Positions 36,286 through 46,813 of a stretch of 64,000 nt of DNA are shown here, piece after piece. Both the position numbers and the translations under genes were made by a program. Source of the DNA: Flaveria trinervia (lineage: Eukaryota; Streptophyta; Magnoliopsida; Asterales; Asteraceae); contig JACCIX010000324.1 in assembly GCA_025506515.1 (NCBI GenBank), forward strand, positions 62,001 to 126,000, given 5' to 3'. Every line of letters begins with the position of its first letter. Position 1 is the first letter of the stretch. The notes beneath the pieces were generated by a model, which saw only the letters and a program-made list of their open reading frames with translations, did not search any database and was not told where the DNA came from.

Positions 36286-36720
36286 TCCTCTTCAAAGATT
36301 GTACACAGTCTGTGGCATGTTGATAGCGGATGTTCCAAGCATATGATGGGATTAAAGGATTTGTTGACCAATTATCGGATTATAGATGGAGGATATGTGG
36401 CATTTGCTGGAAATAAGAAGGGTGGAAAAATGATTGGACAAGGAGAAGTTACCAATGGTTCTCTTACTCTAGAAAAAGTCAACCATGTTCCTGAATTGGC
36501 TTTTAATCTTCTGAGTGTCTCTCAAATTTGTGATAAAGACATTCATGTTCTATTTAAATCTGACGAATGTTTATTTTTAAAATCAGCGATAGCTATTCCG
36601 GAGGATTTAATTCTCATGCGTGCTCCAAGGAAACATGATACATATCTTCTTGATATGAATTCAAATGAGTCAAAGGCTACTGCAACTTGTCTTCTCTCAA
36701 AAGCATCAACCTCTGAGTCA
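36286..36720 (+). pseudogene. Z protease domain
   Basis: This is the copia-type aspartic protease. WHVDSGCSKHMMG at 36313-36351 carries the catalytic Asp at 36322. GNKKGGKMIGQGEV, LEKVNHVPELAFNLLSVSQI and the hydrophobic end follow in the usual order. The frame is different from that of gag and is open without interruption into integrase. The short join from the gag stop (36260) to here contains an ATTCATTTCAG sequence of splice-acceptor type, but no clear donor. Confidence 0.8.
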
Positions 36721-37107
36721 CTCTTGTGGCATCGTCTCTTAGGCCATGCCAATTTTAAGATAATTAATAAATTAGTCAAGAACAATCTTGTTAGAGGACT
36801 TCCTTTAAAAGATTTCTCTGTTACTGAAAAATGCATGGCATGTGCCAAAGGGAAACAACATAAGAAACCTCATAAGCCCAAACTTTTAAATAGCATATCA
36901 AGTCCTCTTGAGTTGTTACATACTGATTTATTTGGGCCAATTAGTATTAAATCAATTGCTAAAAAATCTTTTTGTCTTGTTGTTACAGATGATTTCTCAC
37001 GTTATTCATGGGTGAGGTTTCTTGCACACAAAAGTGAAGTTGCAGAGGAATTGCAGAAATTAATCATTTCTATTGAATTAGTCAGTAAGAGAAGAAGTGA
37101 ATGGTGA
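36721..37107 (+). pseudogene. Z integrase, N-terminal part only
   Basis: The zinc-binding region is complete (LLWHRLLGHANF, then KCMACAKGK with the CxxC). The core starts with LLHTDLFGPIS, which has the first catalytic Asp, and VVTDDFSRYSWVRF. The frame ends at 37107 because the rest of integrase and the first two-thirds of RT are missing. The join lies at about 37080-37095. The second Asp and the Glu of the catalytic triad are absent, so no active integrase can be made from this copy. Confidence 0.82.
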
Positions 37108-38068
37108 AATGATCTTTGCTCAAGTGTATGTCGATGATATTATTTTTGGATCTACAAACTCTCAATTGTGTAGAGAGTTCGAAGAAGTGATGAGCCAAAG
37201 GTTTGAAATGAGTATGATGGGTGAAATGTGTTTCTTTCTTGGATTGCAAGTTGAACAACAGAAAGAAGGAATTCTTATTCATCAAGAAAAGTACATTAAA
37301 GATATTCTGAAGAAATTTAAGATGGATGATGCGTCTACTGAGATGACTCCTTTTACTGCTCAGACATGTCTAACTCCGGATGAAAATGGAAAACCAGTTG
37401 ATCCTCATCTTTTTCGGTCTATGATTGACTCTCTCATGTATCTTACTGCAAGTCGTCCTGATATCACTTTCGTTGTTGGTTACTGTGCTAGATATCAGTC
37501 GGCTCCAAAGGAATCTCATGAGAAAGCTGTCAAACGAATATTTCGTTATCTCAAAGGCTCGTCTCGTCTCGGGTTGTGGTATCCGTATGGTGGATATTTT
37601 GATTTACATGCTTACTCTGATAGTGATTCCAATGGTTGCAGGTTAAACAAAAAATCTGTGTCTGGAGGTTGTCAATATTTGGGAAATTGTCTGGTATCCT
37701 GGCAAAGCAAGAAACAAACTACTGTTTCTCTTTCTACAGGGGAAGCTGAATATATTGCTGCTTCCAGCTGCTGCTCTCAAGTTCTCTGGATCCAACATCA
37801 AATGATTGATTATGGCATTAATTTCCTTCATACACCTTTATTATGTGACAATGAGGCTGCCATTGGAATTGCTAAAAACCCCATTCATCATTCCCGCACA
37901 AAGCATATTGAAACACGAATCCATGCTATTCGTGATGCTCAAGAGAAGGGTTTCATTAATATTATACCCATCGATACAAAAAATCAAAAAGCTGATCTTT
38001 TCACAAAAACATTTGATAAACCTCGTTTTTATGAATTGATTTCTATGCTTGGGTTAATATCTTTTTAA
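37097..38068 (+). pseudogene. Z RT C-terminal part and RNase H
   Basis: The frame opens next to the join and runs to a TAA at 38066-38068. YVDDIIFGSTN (37127 onwards) is the catalytic box of RT. EMSMMGEMCFFLGLQVEQ and SLMYLTASRPDITFVV follow, then RNase H with AYSDSDSNGCRLNKKSVSG, LSTGEAEYIAASSC and CDNEAAIGIAKNP. It ends with KADLFTKTFDKPRFYELISM, the normal end of copia pol. The fingers and palm start of RT are lost with the deletion. This segment itself has no internal stop. Confidence 0.88.
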
Positions 38069-38178
38069 TTTTTTTTCATTTTCTATTTCTTTATTAATTT
38101 AAAAAAATTTATAACAAACATATAAAAAACTTAATTAAAATGAAAATTCATTGATAATAATAGAAATATGAAAATAAA

Positions 38179-38193
38179 AATTTGGGGGAGTAA
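38179..38193 (+). promoter_or_regulatory. Purine tract after Z pol
   Basis: The sequence TTTGGGGGAGTAATA resembles the 3' polypurine tract of the element (AGGGGGAGTATTG) and lies 110 bases after pol. W has a similar tract (CTAGGGGGACAATAGG) near 59704. I recall that extra polypurine tracts are reported for Sireviruses. Confidence 0.55.
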
Positions 38194-38580
38194 TATCATT
38201 ATTCTGAGATTGGAATTTAACATGATGAGAAATGATTGTATATTCTCTAAAAATTTTTATTTACATGACCAGTACTTCTATGAGAAATGATAGTAACTGT
38301 TACTGGATTCTGTTTCACATTAAAAAAAAGGAAATGGATCAGATTCTTTAACGATTTGTTTGATAGACTTTGCCTGACGAATGAAGTAGACAACAACTTT
38401 TTGATTAAATTAAACTTTATGCTTAAGAATGTCTGGATTTACTCAATCGTTTTGGATTGCACAAAAACTGAGTCCTGACAAAAATTGGATTGAGAATGAA
38501 TCTTTCGTTCATTTTGCTTTGTTTTGTCTTCATCCTCTGCTGGTATATTTAGTGTCAAGATGTCTTGTGTCTGTGCTTAT

Positions 38581-38612
38581 CTCCTCTACTGTACGTGAGT
38601 ACTGACCTGGAG
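38581..38612 (+). ncRNA. 32-nt hairpin element, Z copy 1
   Basis: The lower stem is CTCC with GGAG. The internal-loop strands are TCTACT and TGACCT. The upper stem is GTAC with GTAC, and the loop is GTGA, a GNRA form in RNA. Total 32 nt. Confidence 0.6.
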
Positions 38613-38619
38613 TGATGAT

Positions 38620-38651
38620 CTCCTCTGCTGTACGATAGTACTGACCTGGAG
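38620..38651 (+). ncRNA. 32-nt hairpin element, Z copy 2
   Basis: The layout is the same as copy 1, with strands TCTGCT and TGACCT, upper stem GTAC/GTAC and loop GATA. An outer helix TGATGA (38613-38618) with TCATCA (38655-38660) encloses it. Confidence 0.6.
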
Positions 38652-38680
38652 CTCTCATCAGCACATGTTCAAATGGTTAT

Positions 38681-38712
38681 CTCCTCTGTTATACGTGAGT
38701 ATAGATCTGGAG
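38681..38712 (+). ncRNA. 32-nt hairpin element, Z copy 3
   Basis: The upper stem is ATAC/GTAT, a compensated change from GTAC/GTAC, with loop GTGA. Strands are TCTGTT and AGATCT. The lower stem CTCC/GGAG is kept. An outer helix of seven pairs, AAATGGT (38671-38677) with ACCATTT (38718-38724), encloses it. Confidence 0.6.
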
Positions 38713-38960
38713 CTCTCACCATTTTTATATAATTATGTCAAATCATCTTATCGATGAATTTCTCTCAGAATGAAATATTCTGTTGATAATCATTTGCATA
38801 CTAATTCACAAACCTTGTTCTTTGAAGATTGATTCATAATTCAAGAAATCCTGACGTTGGGTGAGGGTTTTTTTACCAAATGATTGTGGGGTCTTGCATT
38901 TTAAAGCATCTAATCGAACCTTAAATGAATCATAAGCTTTTGTTCGAAAAAGGTTAAGGC

Positions 38961-38993
38961 ATGAGTTTAAGTGGACAATTATATCAGCAATTG
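38961..38993 (+). promoter_or_regulatory. Spacer box shared with W
   Basis: A 33-base block with TTTAAGTGGACAA matches W 60578-60610 at 23 of 33 positions by hand alignment. It lies downstream of the hairpins in both elements. Function is unknown. Confidence 0.45.
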
Positions 38994-39198
38994 TTATTGA
39001 TTTGTTCTAATTTCAGTTGTTTCTGTGCAGATTGTGATCAGATCTTGTATTCAGTATGATCTCATGACTGGTAGATGATTTTTTGATCATCTTTATGTTC
39101 TAAAATATTTAGAGAATGTGATCTCTGATTATTTTAGATCTCATTATTAGATGTGCTTCCTTTAAGTATTATAATTTAAAAAAAAATATTAAAAAAAA

Positions 39199-39209
39199 AT
39201 ATATAAAAA

Positions 39210-39249
<40 letters not shown>

Positions 39250-39270
39250 TAAAAAAATAATAAAATAAAA
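39199..39270 (+). repeat. A-rich tract and AAT microsatellite
   Basis: About twelve AAT triplets (39211-39248) are flanked by A-rich runs. Confidence 0.85.
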
Positions 39271-40080
39271 GGTGCGAAAGTATTCTTTCGCTAATAATTC
39301 GCAAAGCGAAACTGCAAATTCGCTAGGTTGGCTAATAAGTTGTTAATCAGTTACCTCCTAGCGAAATTACAATTTCACTGGGCGAAACTGTAAATTCGTC
39401 AGACGAATTTATAGTTTCGCTGTCTGCGAAACTATTTGCTATATAAGTCATGTTTGCGAATTTTCTCTCATAATTTCGCACAATCGCTCAGTTTCACTTT
39501 TAGGGTTTTTCCGTAACTTTTAAGGCGATTTTGACTTGTGTTTGTGATTTGGACTGATTTTTCGTGAGATTCACTTCGTATGTGAGTTTCGAACACTGAT
39601 TCACCTTCTAATCTGGATTAAATAGTCTATTCTTAAGTTATCTAGATTGTGTCTCTTCGGTGGTTTCGCTGTTCGTTCAACGAAACTACTAATTTCTCTG
39701 CGAAATTGAACGAAAGTTCACATCTTTTCTGCGAAACGGTAAAGTTATGCTGTCCGAGCAAACTTAACAGTTTCGCTATATCTTCTCTAATTTCGCAATG
39801 ACTGATCTTTAATTTACACAGTTTCGCTTGTATTTTCTTATGTCAGCGAAACTAATTTGTAATAGCGAAACTAAATTAATATTGGTGAAACTAATTGCGA
39901 AATTACTTTAATTCATTCTAATCTTGTCGAAACTAATTTTTGTTCTGCGAAAATAACAAGTTTCAATGAGCGAAATTATAGTTTCGCTTGTCGAAACTGT
40001 TGTTTTCCTTGTCGAAATTGTCTTTGATTGAGCGAAACTATCATGTCTTAGTGAGCGAAACTATTGTTTCGCTTGCCGAA
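39270..40080 (+). repeat. GCGAAACT-motif array before ORF3
   Basis: More than twenty GCGAAACT-like motifs in both orientations (AGTTTCGC as well) lie here. Some form perfect hairpins, such as GCGAAATTATAGTTTCGC at about 39970-39987 and GCGAAAC with GTTTCGC near 40053-40070. The array resembles that before gag; near its end a GCGAAACTATC is followed by ATGTC, as at the gag start. Confidence 0.8.
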
Positions 40081-40164
40081 ATTGATTGTTCTTTTGTTTT
40101 TGTTTTATTTTCTTATTTTCAGTATTTCTTATTCAAATTTATTTGTTGTTCTTCTCAGGTTATC

Positions 40165-42744
40165 ATGGCGAATCTCAAGTTTGATGAGAGGAATAACATC
40201 ACTGCCATATTAGACGATACTCTTCCAAAGGCGGCCGGATTTCGTGACTGCATTAGATGGCTTCAGAGATCACCCATTGCATATGCTATCTCACACTCAC
40301 CCACTATCTATGATCTTAATATTAGAGATTTTTGGAGATCAGCAGAATACAACACTGGAGGAGATGTACAGAGAATCACAGCTAGAGTGATTGATCATGA
40401 TATAACTATTACTGCTGAGAGCGTGTCGAGGATTCTTAGATTAGAAGATGATACTGGTGATGAAGTGGATATGACGGAGTCTGAAGTATTCCAAGCTTTC
40501 AGACAAATGGGGTATGAGGGACCAGCTTTTGGTTCGAGGAAGGAGATTAAAAAGTCTTTTTTATCTAAGGAATGGAGATATATAGCTCATGTTTTTATTA
40601 TGTGCTTAGATCACCGTAAGGGTGGATCTGATGGACTTAATCTTGACTGGGCCAAAGCTATGGTGATATGTTGTAAAGGGGAGAAAGCAAACATTGCTAG
40701 ACTGATCTTTGCGTGTATGGCAGAGAATGTGATGGCTGTGAAGAAGGATAAATGGTTGTTATATCCTCACTTTATTCAGATGATTATTGATGATCTTATT
40801 CCTGATGTTCCTAAACATGGTGAAGTCAAGAGATTAGTGCAGATGAACCCTCGGATATTTGCTGATTGCTGTGCTATCCGCCATGATTTCAGTGGTAAAA
40901 TCACCCATCTCTGGGAAAATATGTACCCTCCAGAACGCTGGAATTATATCAGACGGGTCGATGAGTCTGAAAACAAAAGGACTGAGGAAACAAGGGTGCA
41001 ACAAGCTGATGCAGCTAAGAAGAGAAAGAGATATGCAAAAGAGAAAGATTATGATTTTGAAGAAGATATAGATGCACAAGTAGAGGAGATAAGGGTGGAG
41101 AAAGAACGGAGATCTAAAAAGAAAACTGACTTTGTTGAGCCTGAACGGAGATCAAAACATCGACACGAGGGTTTCACAGCAAGAAAAGAGGCTAGTGCTG
41201 GTCTTGATGAGGATGTTATTCGTAGTCTAAATACTTCATTGGCCAATGAGTTGAGTATGATAAAGACTAAACTGACGAATCAGGAGATTAGGGAAAAACA
41301 GAAGGATGAGGTAATTGAAGGAATGAAAAAGATGTTGGTTGACCAGAATAATTTGATTAAGAGATTGTTTGAAGAAATTTCTCAGATGAAAGCTGCTGCT
41401 GGCCTACCTAGTCAACTAACTCAATCTGAGTTAGATGATATGACTGATATATCTAAGTACTCATTCTTGAATGTGGGTACTTCATCCAAGGTAGGAGAGG
41501 GCACTTCTGGAGCAGCTAATACTGAAGCAGGGGAACAAGAGATCCCAAGAGAAGATGCTGGAAGAAATGAGGATGATGATATTATTGAAGCAGGTTTGTT
41601 AACCTACAGTTTGATTTTGATAAGGATAGTGTGGGTGAAGAAGTGGTTGTTACTGCTACCACTGAGGGAATGTCTGATAAAGGAAAAGGTTTGATTGATG
41701 AAGAAGAGGAGGATGAGCAATTGGTTGATTATGATTCTGAACCAGAGTTTTATGAAGTAGATGAGAGACCACTGGTGTATGTTGCTAAGAAGGGAGATGA
41801 TGAAGCTGATGTGTTTGAGATGGATAAGAGTGACTGGTTGGTGAAGGAGAAGGAGGCTGAAGAACTTACTCCTTTGTTTCAAAATATGGAAGGTTTAAGC
41901 AGGAAAGAGGCAGACAAGAAGATAATAAGTTGGTGTTATAATCCTAGTTTAAAGATGTTTATGATTAAAAGAAGAGGAGGTCATATCAGCTACATGCTCA
42001 AGAGGAAGGCTTTTAAGACCTTGCCCAAATGGGATCTGAGACGGTTGGCCACTTTGCCTTTGATTAATGCTCATTTAAGTGAAAGGCAGTATTTCTTGAG
42101 AAGGTAATTAAAAATGGACTTAATGATAATTTTGAGTCATTTGGATACATGAAGGCTGAACGACAAAGATCAAAGAAAGATAAAGACTGGGAGACTGGCA
42201 AAGGGAGGATGTTTTGAGAGTCAAACCACCAAAGACTGTAAACAGGGTAAGATTGGCTGATCCTCTTCCCCAACGTTTACAGGACTTTGAAAAGTGGTTT
42301 TATAATAATAACACTGGCGAGGCGGTGATTAGAGCCAAACACGGAAAAGAGTTTAGGGTGTTTGACCCGATGGATTTATTCAGCTTCAGTGATGAAGATC
42401 TCTTGACTCTTTGTGAAAATCATATTAAGGCTGGGGCAGGAGAGGAAACACTAAAAGAGGCAAGCTTGTTTATGAATGTGGCAAACAAAATACGAGGAGT
42501 ACGGGCGGAGGTAAAGAGTTTGGCTGAAAAGGTGAGAGCACAAGATGACTTTGCCATGGATGTTCAAGACATGACCAGGCAGTTTGCTAGAGTTAGTGGT
42601 CATTCTGAGGAAGCTGGTGATGCAGGAACTAACCTTGGAGGATCAGTGGCTGAAGCTTCTAAAGATGTTGCTGCAGGAGGTGATGAAGATAGACCAACAG
42701 CAGCAGAGGAAACCGGAGCCGACGGGTCAAATCAAGAGAAGTGA
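40165..42744 (+). pseudogene. Z post-pol ORF3, ~850 residues, three frame breaks
   Basis: I start it at the ATG of MANLKFDERNNIT, since the longer frame upstream has no ATG and runs through the leader array. Residues 1 to about 240 form a globular, helix-rich domain (AGFRDCIRWLQRSPIAYAIS, DLNIRDFW, FLSKEWRYIAHVFIMCL). A basic, coiled-coil-like region follows (KKRKRYAKEK, then ERRSKKK), then an acidic part. Frame breaks lie at about 41590, 42101 and 42215. The C-terminal domain has two similar modules: W-C-Y-N...KTLPKWDLRRLATL and W-F-Y-N...GEAVI...FSDEDLLTL. No transmembrane segment or signal peptide is seen, so it is not an obvious envelope protein. Homologues lie in W, T and U. I recall proteins of this type from Asteraceae copia annotations, without a known function. 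Confidence 0.75.
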
Positions 42745-42764
42745 AGATAGTGAGGTCCAACCTA

Positions 42765-42774
42765 GGGGGAGTAT
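42765..42774 (+). promoter_or_regulatory. Z polypurine tract
   Basis: AGGGGGAGTA lies directly before the 3' LTR, 20 bases after the end of ORF3. Confidence 0.88.
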
Positions 42775-43288
42775 TGAAGATCATGTTAGGTTGGACTCAC
42801 TTTAGTATAGATGTTTACTTTACATTGTAATAGGACTTTTGTTAGTTTCATTTTTTTTGTAATTAGCAGTTTTGGCAGTCCAACGAAACTGTGAGCGAAT
42901 CTATACATTCGCTCACAATTTGCTATTTTAGTTTACCCGGCGAACTTGTGTTCTGCCGGGCGAAACTATAGTTTCGGCATGACAGTTTCGCTGGTAGCGA
43001 AACTGTCAGCGAATCTATGACTGCTATATATACTATTGTCATTTCACTTTGTACGGAGAGCTTGCAAAATCCTAATCGTGGAATTCTGTTGCAAGCTACC
43101 ATTTCTAAGCAGTTACTTCATTGAAATACAATTGTGCTTGTTGTTATTGAGTGAGTTTGTTCATTTGAGTACCAATTATGTCTTGATTCATCATATTCAC
43201 TTCTCAATTGTTGTTATTTGGATTGTGTGTTTGATATTGATCAAATTATCCTATCAATTGTACTGTTCATCGATCACATGGACCAACA
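42775..43288 (+). repeat. Z 3' LTR
   Basis: This LTR is 514 bp and identical in layout to the 5' LTR. It keeps a perfect 12-bp hairpin with a GGT loop at 42981-43007 (GACAGTTTCGCT and its complement), of which the 5' copy has lost 21 bases. Confidence 0.93.
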
Positions 43289-44756
43289 CTTAAGCTCTAC
43301 CGTGTGAGGGGCAGCAAATCCTAAAGTGTGCACGTAAAGGTTCCAGTCTTTGTGACTGACCTTCAGAGGTGTTACCCATTTCTATGGGGGTGTTGCTCAT
43401 TTCTATGGGGATGTTACCCATTTCGATGGGGATGTTGTTACCCACTTCGGTGGGGGTGTGTTACCCGAGTTATGTATAACTTCGGGGGTGTGGCATAAAG
43501 CCAAGCATATGTATGAGGTGAGCGACTCTATGTCGCAACAGACTCGAAAGAGGTCCTTGTCGTGTATCCCGGTACTGTGTCAGTCTTCGGACATGAGTCG
43601 GGGGTTTGTTTGTCAGGCTCCGGCATAGTATCAGTCTTCGGACATGAGTCGGCGGTATTGCATGAGACAGGATACAGATTGCGTACTCCGGTACTGTGTC
43701 AGTCTTCGAACATGAGTCGGGGGTTTGTGAGCAGGCCCCGGCACAGTATCAATCTTCGGACATGAGTCGGGAGTATTGCATATGACGAAAGTGAAGGATG
43801 ATGAGATCCGTGTCGCGTATCCCGGTACTGTGTCTGTCTTCGGACATTAGTCGGGGGTTTGTTTATCGGGCCCCGGCATAGTATCAGTCTTCGGACATGA
43901 GTCGGGGATATTGCATGAGACGACATAATGAGGTGAGCAACTTTGTGTTGCAACAGACTCGGTTAGAGTTCAATCCCTGTGATTGATTCATATGGGATCT
44001 TTGTCGCATATCCCGGTGCTGTGTCACTCTTCGGACATGAGTCGGGGGTTTGTGAGCAGGGCCCAACACAGTATCAGCTTCGAGTATGAGACGGGGATAT
44101 TGCATGAGACAAGATTCAAGTAACAAAGAGTAATGAACGAAAGATAATGTATGAAAGAACGAACGTATGAATGAATGTAAATAAATTATCATAATAATGT
44201 ACAGAATAGGATCCTCGTCATTCGATCTCAGTAATCGTGGCTGAGTGCCACGAAGAGGGTAAAGTATGACCAGATCGAGAAAGAGAAGTGAACGATAATG
44301 TAATACGTGGTATGAACAAAGCTAATGAACGTAATGACGATGATAATAATGATATTATCTGTATGTACGTATGATGAATGATCACGAACGATTATAAAGT
44401 ATAGTATGCTTTTGAAAGAAAAGTAAAGAACGGTTTTAACGAAAGTAAAGTATTTTATTATTAAAACTAGAACTCACTCAGCGTCGCTGACTTTTGTACG
44501 CATGATAGTTGGCAGGTATGTTGATGCTGAGGAGTTGCAGGCATGGATGCATAAGCTACTGGGAGCATTTTGAGGTTGGCATCCGTATTTTGACATGTCT
44601 TGTATTTTGTGATGAAATCAAATGTTGTAAATGACATGTTTTTAGTTATTAATGAAAGTTTTAAATTCCGCTGCAAAATAAATGTACGTTTTATAATGTT
44701 TTATGTGCGATGAACCACCAGCTGTAAGCATCCCGGGAACGGGGCCTTACACCCAT

Positions 44757-46813
44757 TCACCACTCATTCGGTTCTAAGGGAGGAAGAAGGGAGAAAGGGC
44801 AAAAGCTAAGGATTTTTGAAGAATCAAGTGCAAAATTCGAAGGCAAACGATGTTGTAAGAAGCTATACCCGAAGACGTTGTCAAGGTGAGTTCTAGGACC
44901 CCTCTTTTACACGTTTTCAACTGATTTTAGGGTTAGAACACATGGCAAATCATTTTTGGTATTTTGGGTGTAAAACCCGTATGTGTAAGTATGTGTATAT
45001 GTGTGGTTCGTGTGGGGCTTGATTTCGGGCTTGGGTGTGCTTGAATGGTGTTGTGGTATGTATTCCTAAGGTTTAGGACGGTTGATTTGGGCTTAGAATG
45101 AGTTTGGGAGGGTTTGGAGGCCAAGAAGTGCATATTAGGTTCGGGATGAACTGCATTCTACACTCAGCTAAGGCTCATGCGACTGGAGGTCCATGCGCCC
45201 AAATGGTAGGCAACTGGAGGCCATACAGCCGAAGAGCATGCGACTGGAGTCCATGCACATGGATGCCATGCGACTGAGAGTCATACGCATGAGGGCCATG
45301 CGATTGAAGGAAATGCGGATGAGTGCCATGCGACTGAAGGAATGCGGATAAGGGCTATGCGACTGAAGGAAATGCGGATGAAGGTCATGCGACTGAGGTC
45401 CATACGCCCGAATACCATGAGACTGAGATTCATACGCATGGGAGTCATGCGACTGAAGGCTATGCGACTGAATGTCCATACGCCTAAGTGTTCAATCGCC
45501 CCTAGAGTCCATTCGCCTAAATGTTTTCATACGCATGGGAGTCATGCGACTGAATAGGGTTCATACGCCCGAAAGAACATAGTTTAACTTTCTGACTTTC
45601 GGGGAGATGTGTAGATGTAAGCTTTGACTTTGAAGGTTCCCGAAGGTTCGTATAAGTTGACTTTTGAGGCCATAGATGTTATGATGGGCATGGATGATGA
45701 TAGATGATGATGTATGATGTTGTATGTTTATGCATGATGTATGTTATGTTTGTGTGATGCCCGGTTTGATGATGTTGACTGTTTATGATGATGTTCCTTA
45801 TTATTATGTATGTTTATCTTTCCGTGCCTTTACGTGTTATAATTGTGAAATAAATGAAAAGTATTATGTAACGTAAAGGGGAAGATAATGAAAAAAGGAA
45901 CATGATGAATGAATGCATGCATTAATGAATGATAAAAAGTAACGAAAGTTTTGCAAGCCTTGTATGTTGGGACACGCCCCAATGTAGGGTGTTAGCCCAA
46001 CGGTGTGTGGGTTAGGTACCCCAGAAGGATGCACATCAGGGTCTTTCTTTGTGATTGACCATTTGTATAGAACCATTGTTGCTTACCTTCGGTACTGTGC
46101 CAGGGTGCTATGCACCATGATGGATGGTCTATGATAGGCTTCGGCCCAGTACCAACTGACGGAAGGGTATAGCACATGAGAATGGTACACCTGAACTTTA
46201 TCTTCGATACTGTGGCCAGGGTGCTATGCACCATGATGGAAGGTCTATGATAGGCTTTGGCCTAGTGCCAGCTGACGGAAGGGTAAAGTTCATGGTTTTG
46301 ATGGAAATGAAAGATGTAATGATGAACAAATGTGAATGAAAGTGAATGGTAATAACAAATGGATGAAAGTAAGAATGTATGAACGAATGGAAGTTAACGA
46401 ATGAACAATGAAGATAATAATGATATTATCTATGTGTACGTATGATGTATGATCACATGAAAGTAAAGAACGGTTTTAGTGAAAGAAAAGTATGTTTTAT
46501 TATAAAACTAGAACTCACTCAGCAACATTAGCTTTTATGTGTTTCCAGTTGGCATGTAATGGTTGCTGAGGATGGCACGGGGCGGCTACTCAGCTCTTTT
46601 GGATGACATCCATTTTTATAATGCTTTTGTGATGTAATGCAACATGTATTTTGTAATTTGATAATGATGTATTGTTTTGCAAAAGCCTTTATAATGAAAT
46701 GAGATGTCTATTTTGTTGATTCTGCTGTGATGCTTTATGAAAATTAAATGTATTTATATGTTTTATGGGTGATGATTGACCAACTGTAAGCGTCCCGGGA
46801 ATGGGGCCTTACA
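44757..46813 (+). repeat. X solo LTR, right part
   Basis: X resumes after Y with CCATTCACC. It has an array of CATGCGACTGAAGG-type units (about 45170-45575), two tandem units of about 115 bp at 46083-46290 with GGTACTG/CAGTACC outer arms, and a GGCTTCGGCC hairpin in the first. The GATAATAATGATATTATC palindrome is near 46411-46428. It ends TTACA at 46813. Confidence 0.87.

Larger units (their letters stand above)
38069..40164 (+). other. Z spacer between pol and ORF3
   Basis: This 2.1-kb stretch has no coding frame of note. In order it contains a purine tract (AAATTTGGGGGAGTAA near 38179-38193), three 32-nt hairpin elements, a box at 38961-38993 that is also found in W, an A-rich and AAT-repeat tract, and an array of GCGAAACT motifs that ends shortly before ORF3. 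Two pyrimidine-rich AG sites lie just before the ORF3 ATG. Confidence 0.75.
32293..43288 (+). mobile_element. Z: young SIRE-like Ty1/copia element with ORF3
   Basis: Z is 11.0 kb, flanked by CTTAA (32288-32292 and 43289-43293). It has short LTRs (493 and 514 bp) that differ by one 21-bp deletion and about ten substitutions by eye. In order: iMet primer site, motif-rich leader, gag with two zinc knuckles, protease, start of integrase, end of RT with RNase H, a 2-kb spacer with three 32-nt hairpins, ORF3, and a polypurine tract. The middle of pol is deleted. RT residues such as YVDDIIFGSTN and EMSMMGE place it in the SIRE (Sirevirus) lineage. Confidence 0.92.
25465..44751 (+). mobile_element. 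Y: gutted Tekay-type chromovirus, split by Z
   Basis: Y is a full LTR-to-LTR element with target duplication CCCAT (25460-25464 and 44752-44756) inside X. Its internal region is only about 2.5 kb, with a broken gag, a scrap of protease, and the end of integrase. RT, RNase H and the integrase core are gone. The LTRs are long (2905 bp and, without Z, about 2903 bp) and look nearly identical, so the copy moved recently despite lacking pol. Confidence 0.92.
30848..44751 (+). repeat. Y 3' LTR, split by Z
   Basis: The LTR is 30848-32292 plus 43294-44751, interrupted by Z inside a TTAATGCCTTAAGCTC context. The two halves join in register with the 5' LTR. It contains the CATGCGCC array (31510-31935), the GTTACCCA units (about 43368-43470) and the UUCG array (about 43560-44110). 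Confidence 0.92.
25322..46813 (+). mobile_element. X: solo chromovirus LTR, split by Y
   Basis: X consists of 25322-25464 and, after Y, 44757-46813, about 2.2 kb in total. It begins TTTAACACCCGG (first G of TG lost) and ends AATGGGGCCTTACA, and is flanked by TATGA on both sides (25317-25321, 46814-46818). There is one LTR only, with no internal region, so it is a solo LTR left by recombination. It is of the same Tekay-like LTR group as E1, Y and V. Confidence 0.88.

Noticed and set aside
38581..38712. Hammerhead or other known ribozyme
   Set aside because: The conserved hammerhead core strings (CTGATGA and GAAA in the right order) are not present, and I cannot match the 6-nt loop strands to any ribozyme I know.
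39988..40164. Hydrophobic stretch before the ORF3 ATG as a signal peptide or membrane segment
   Set aside because: It comes from translating a T-rich pyrimidine tract in a frame without an ATG; it is better explained as leader or splice-site sequence.
41594..41609. A GT...AG intron of 16 bases at the ORF3 frame break in Z
   Set aside because: It is too short for splicing and removing it does not restore the frame; a one-base indel is enough.
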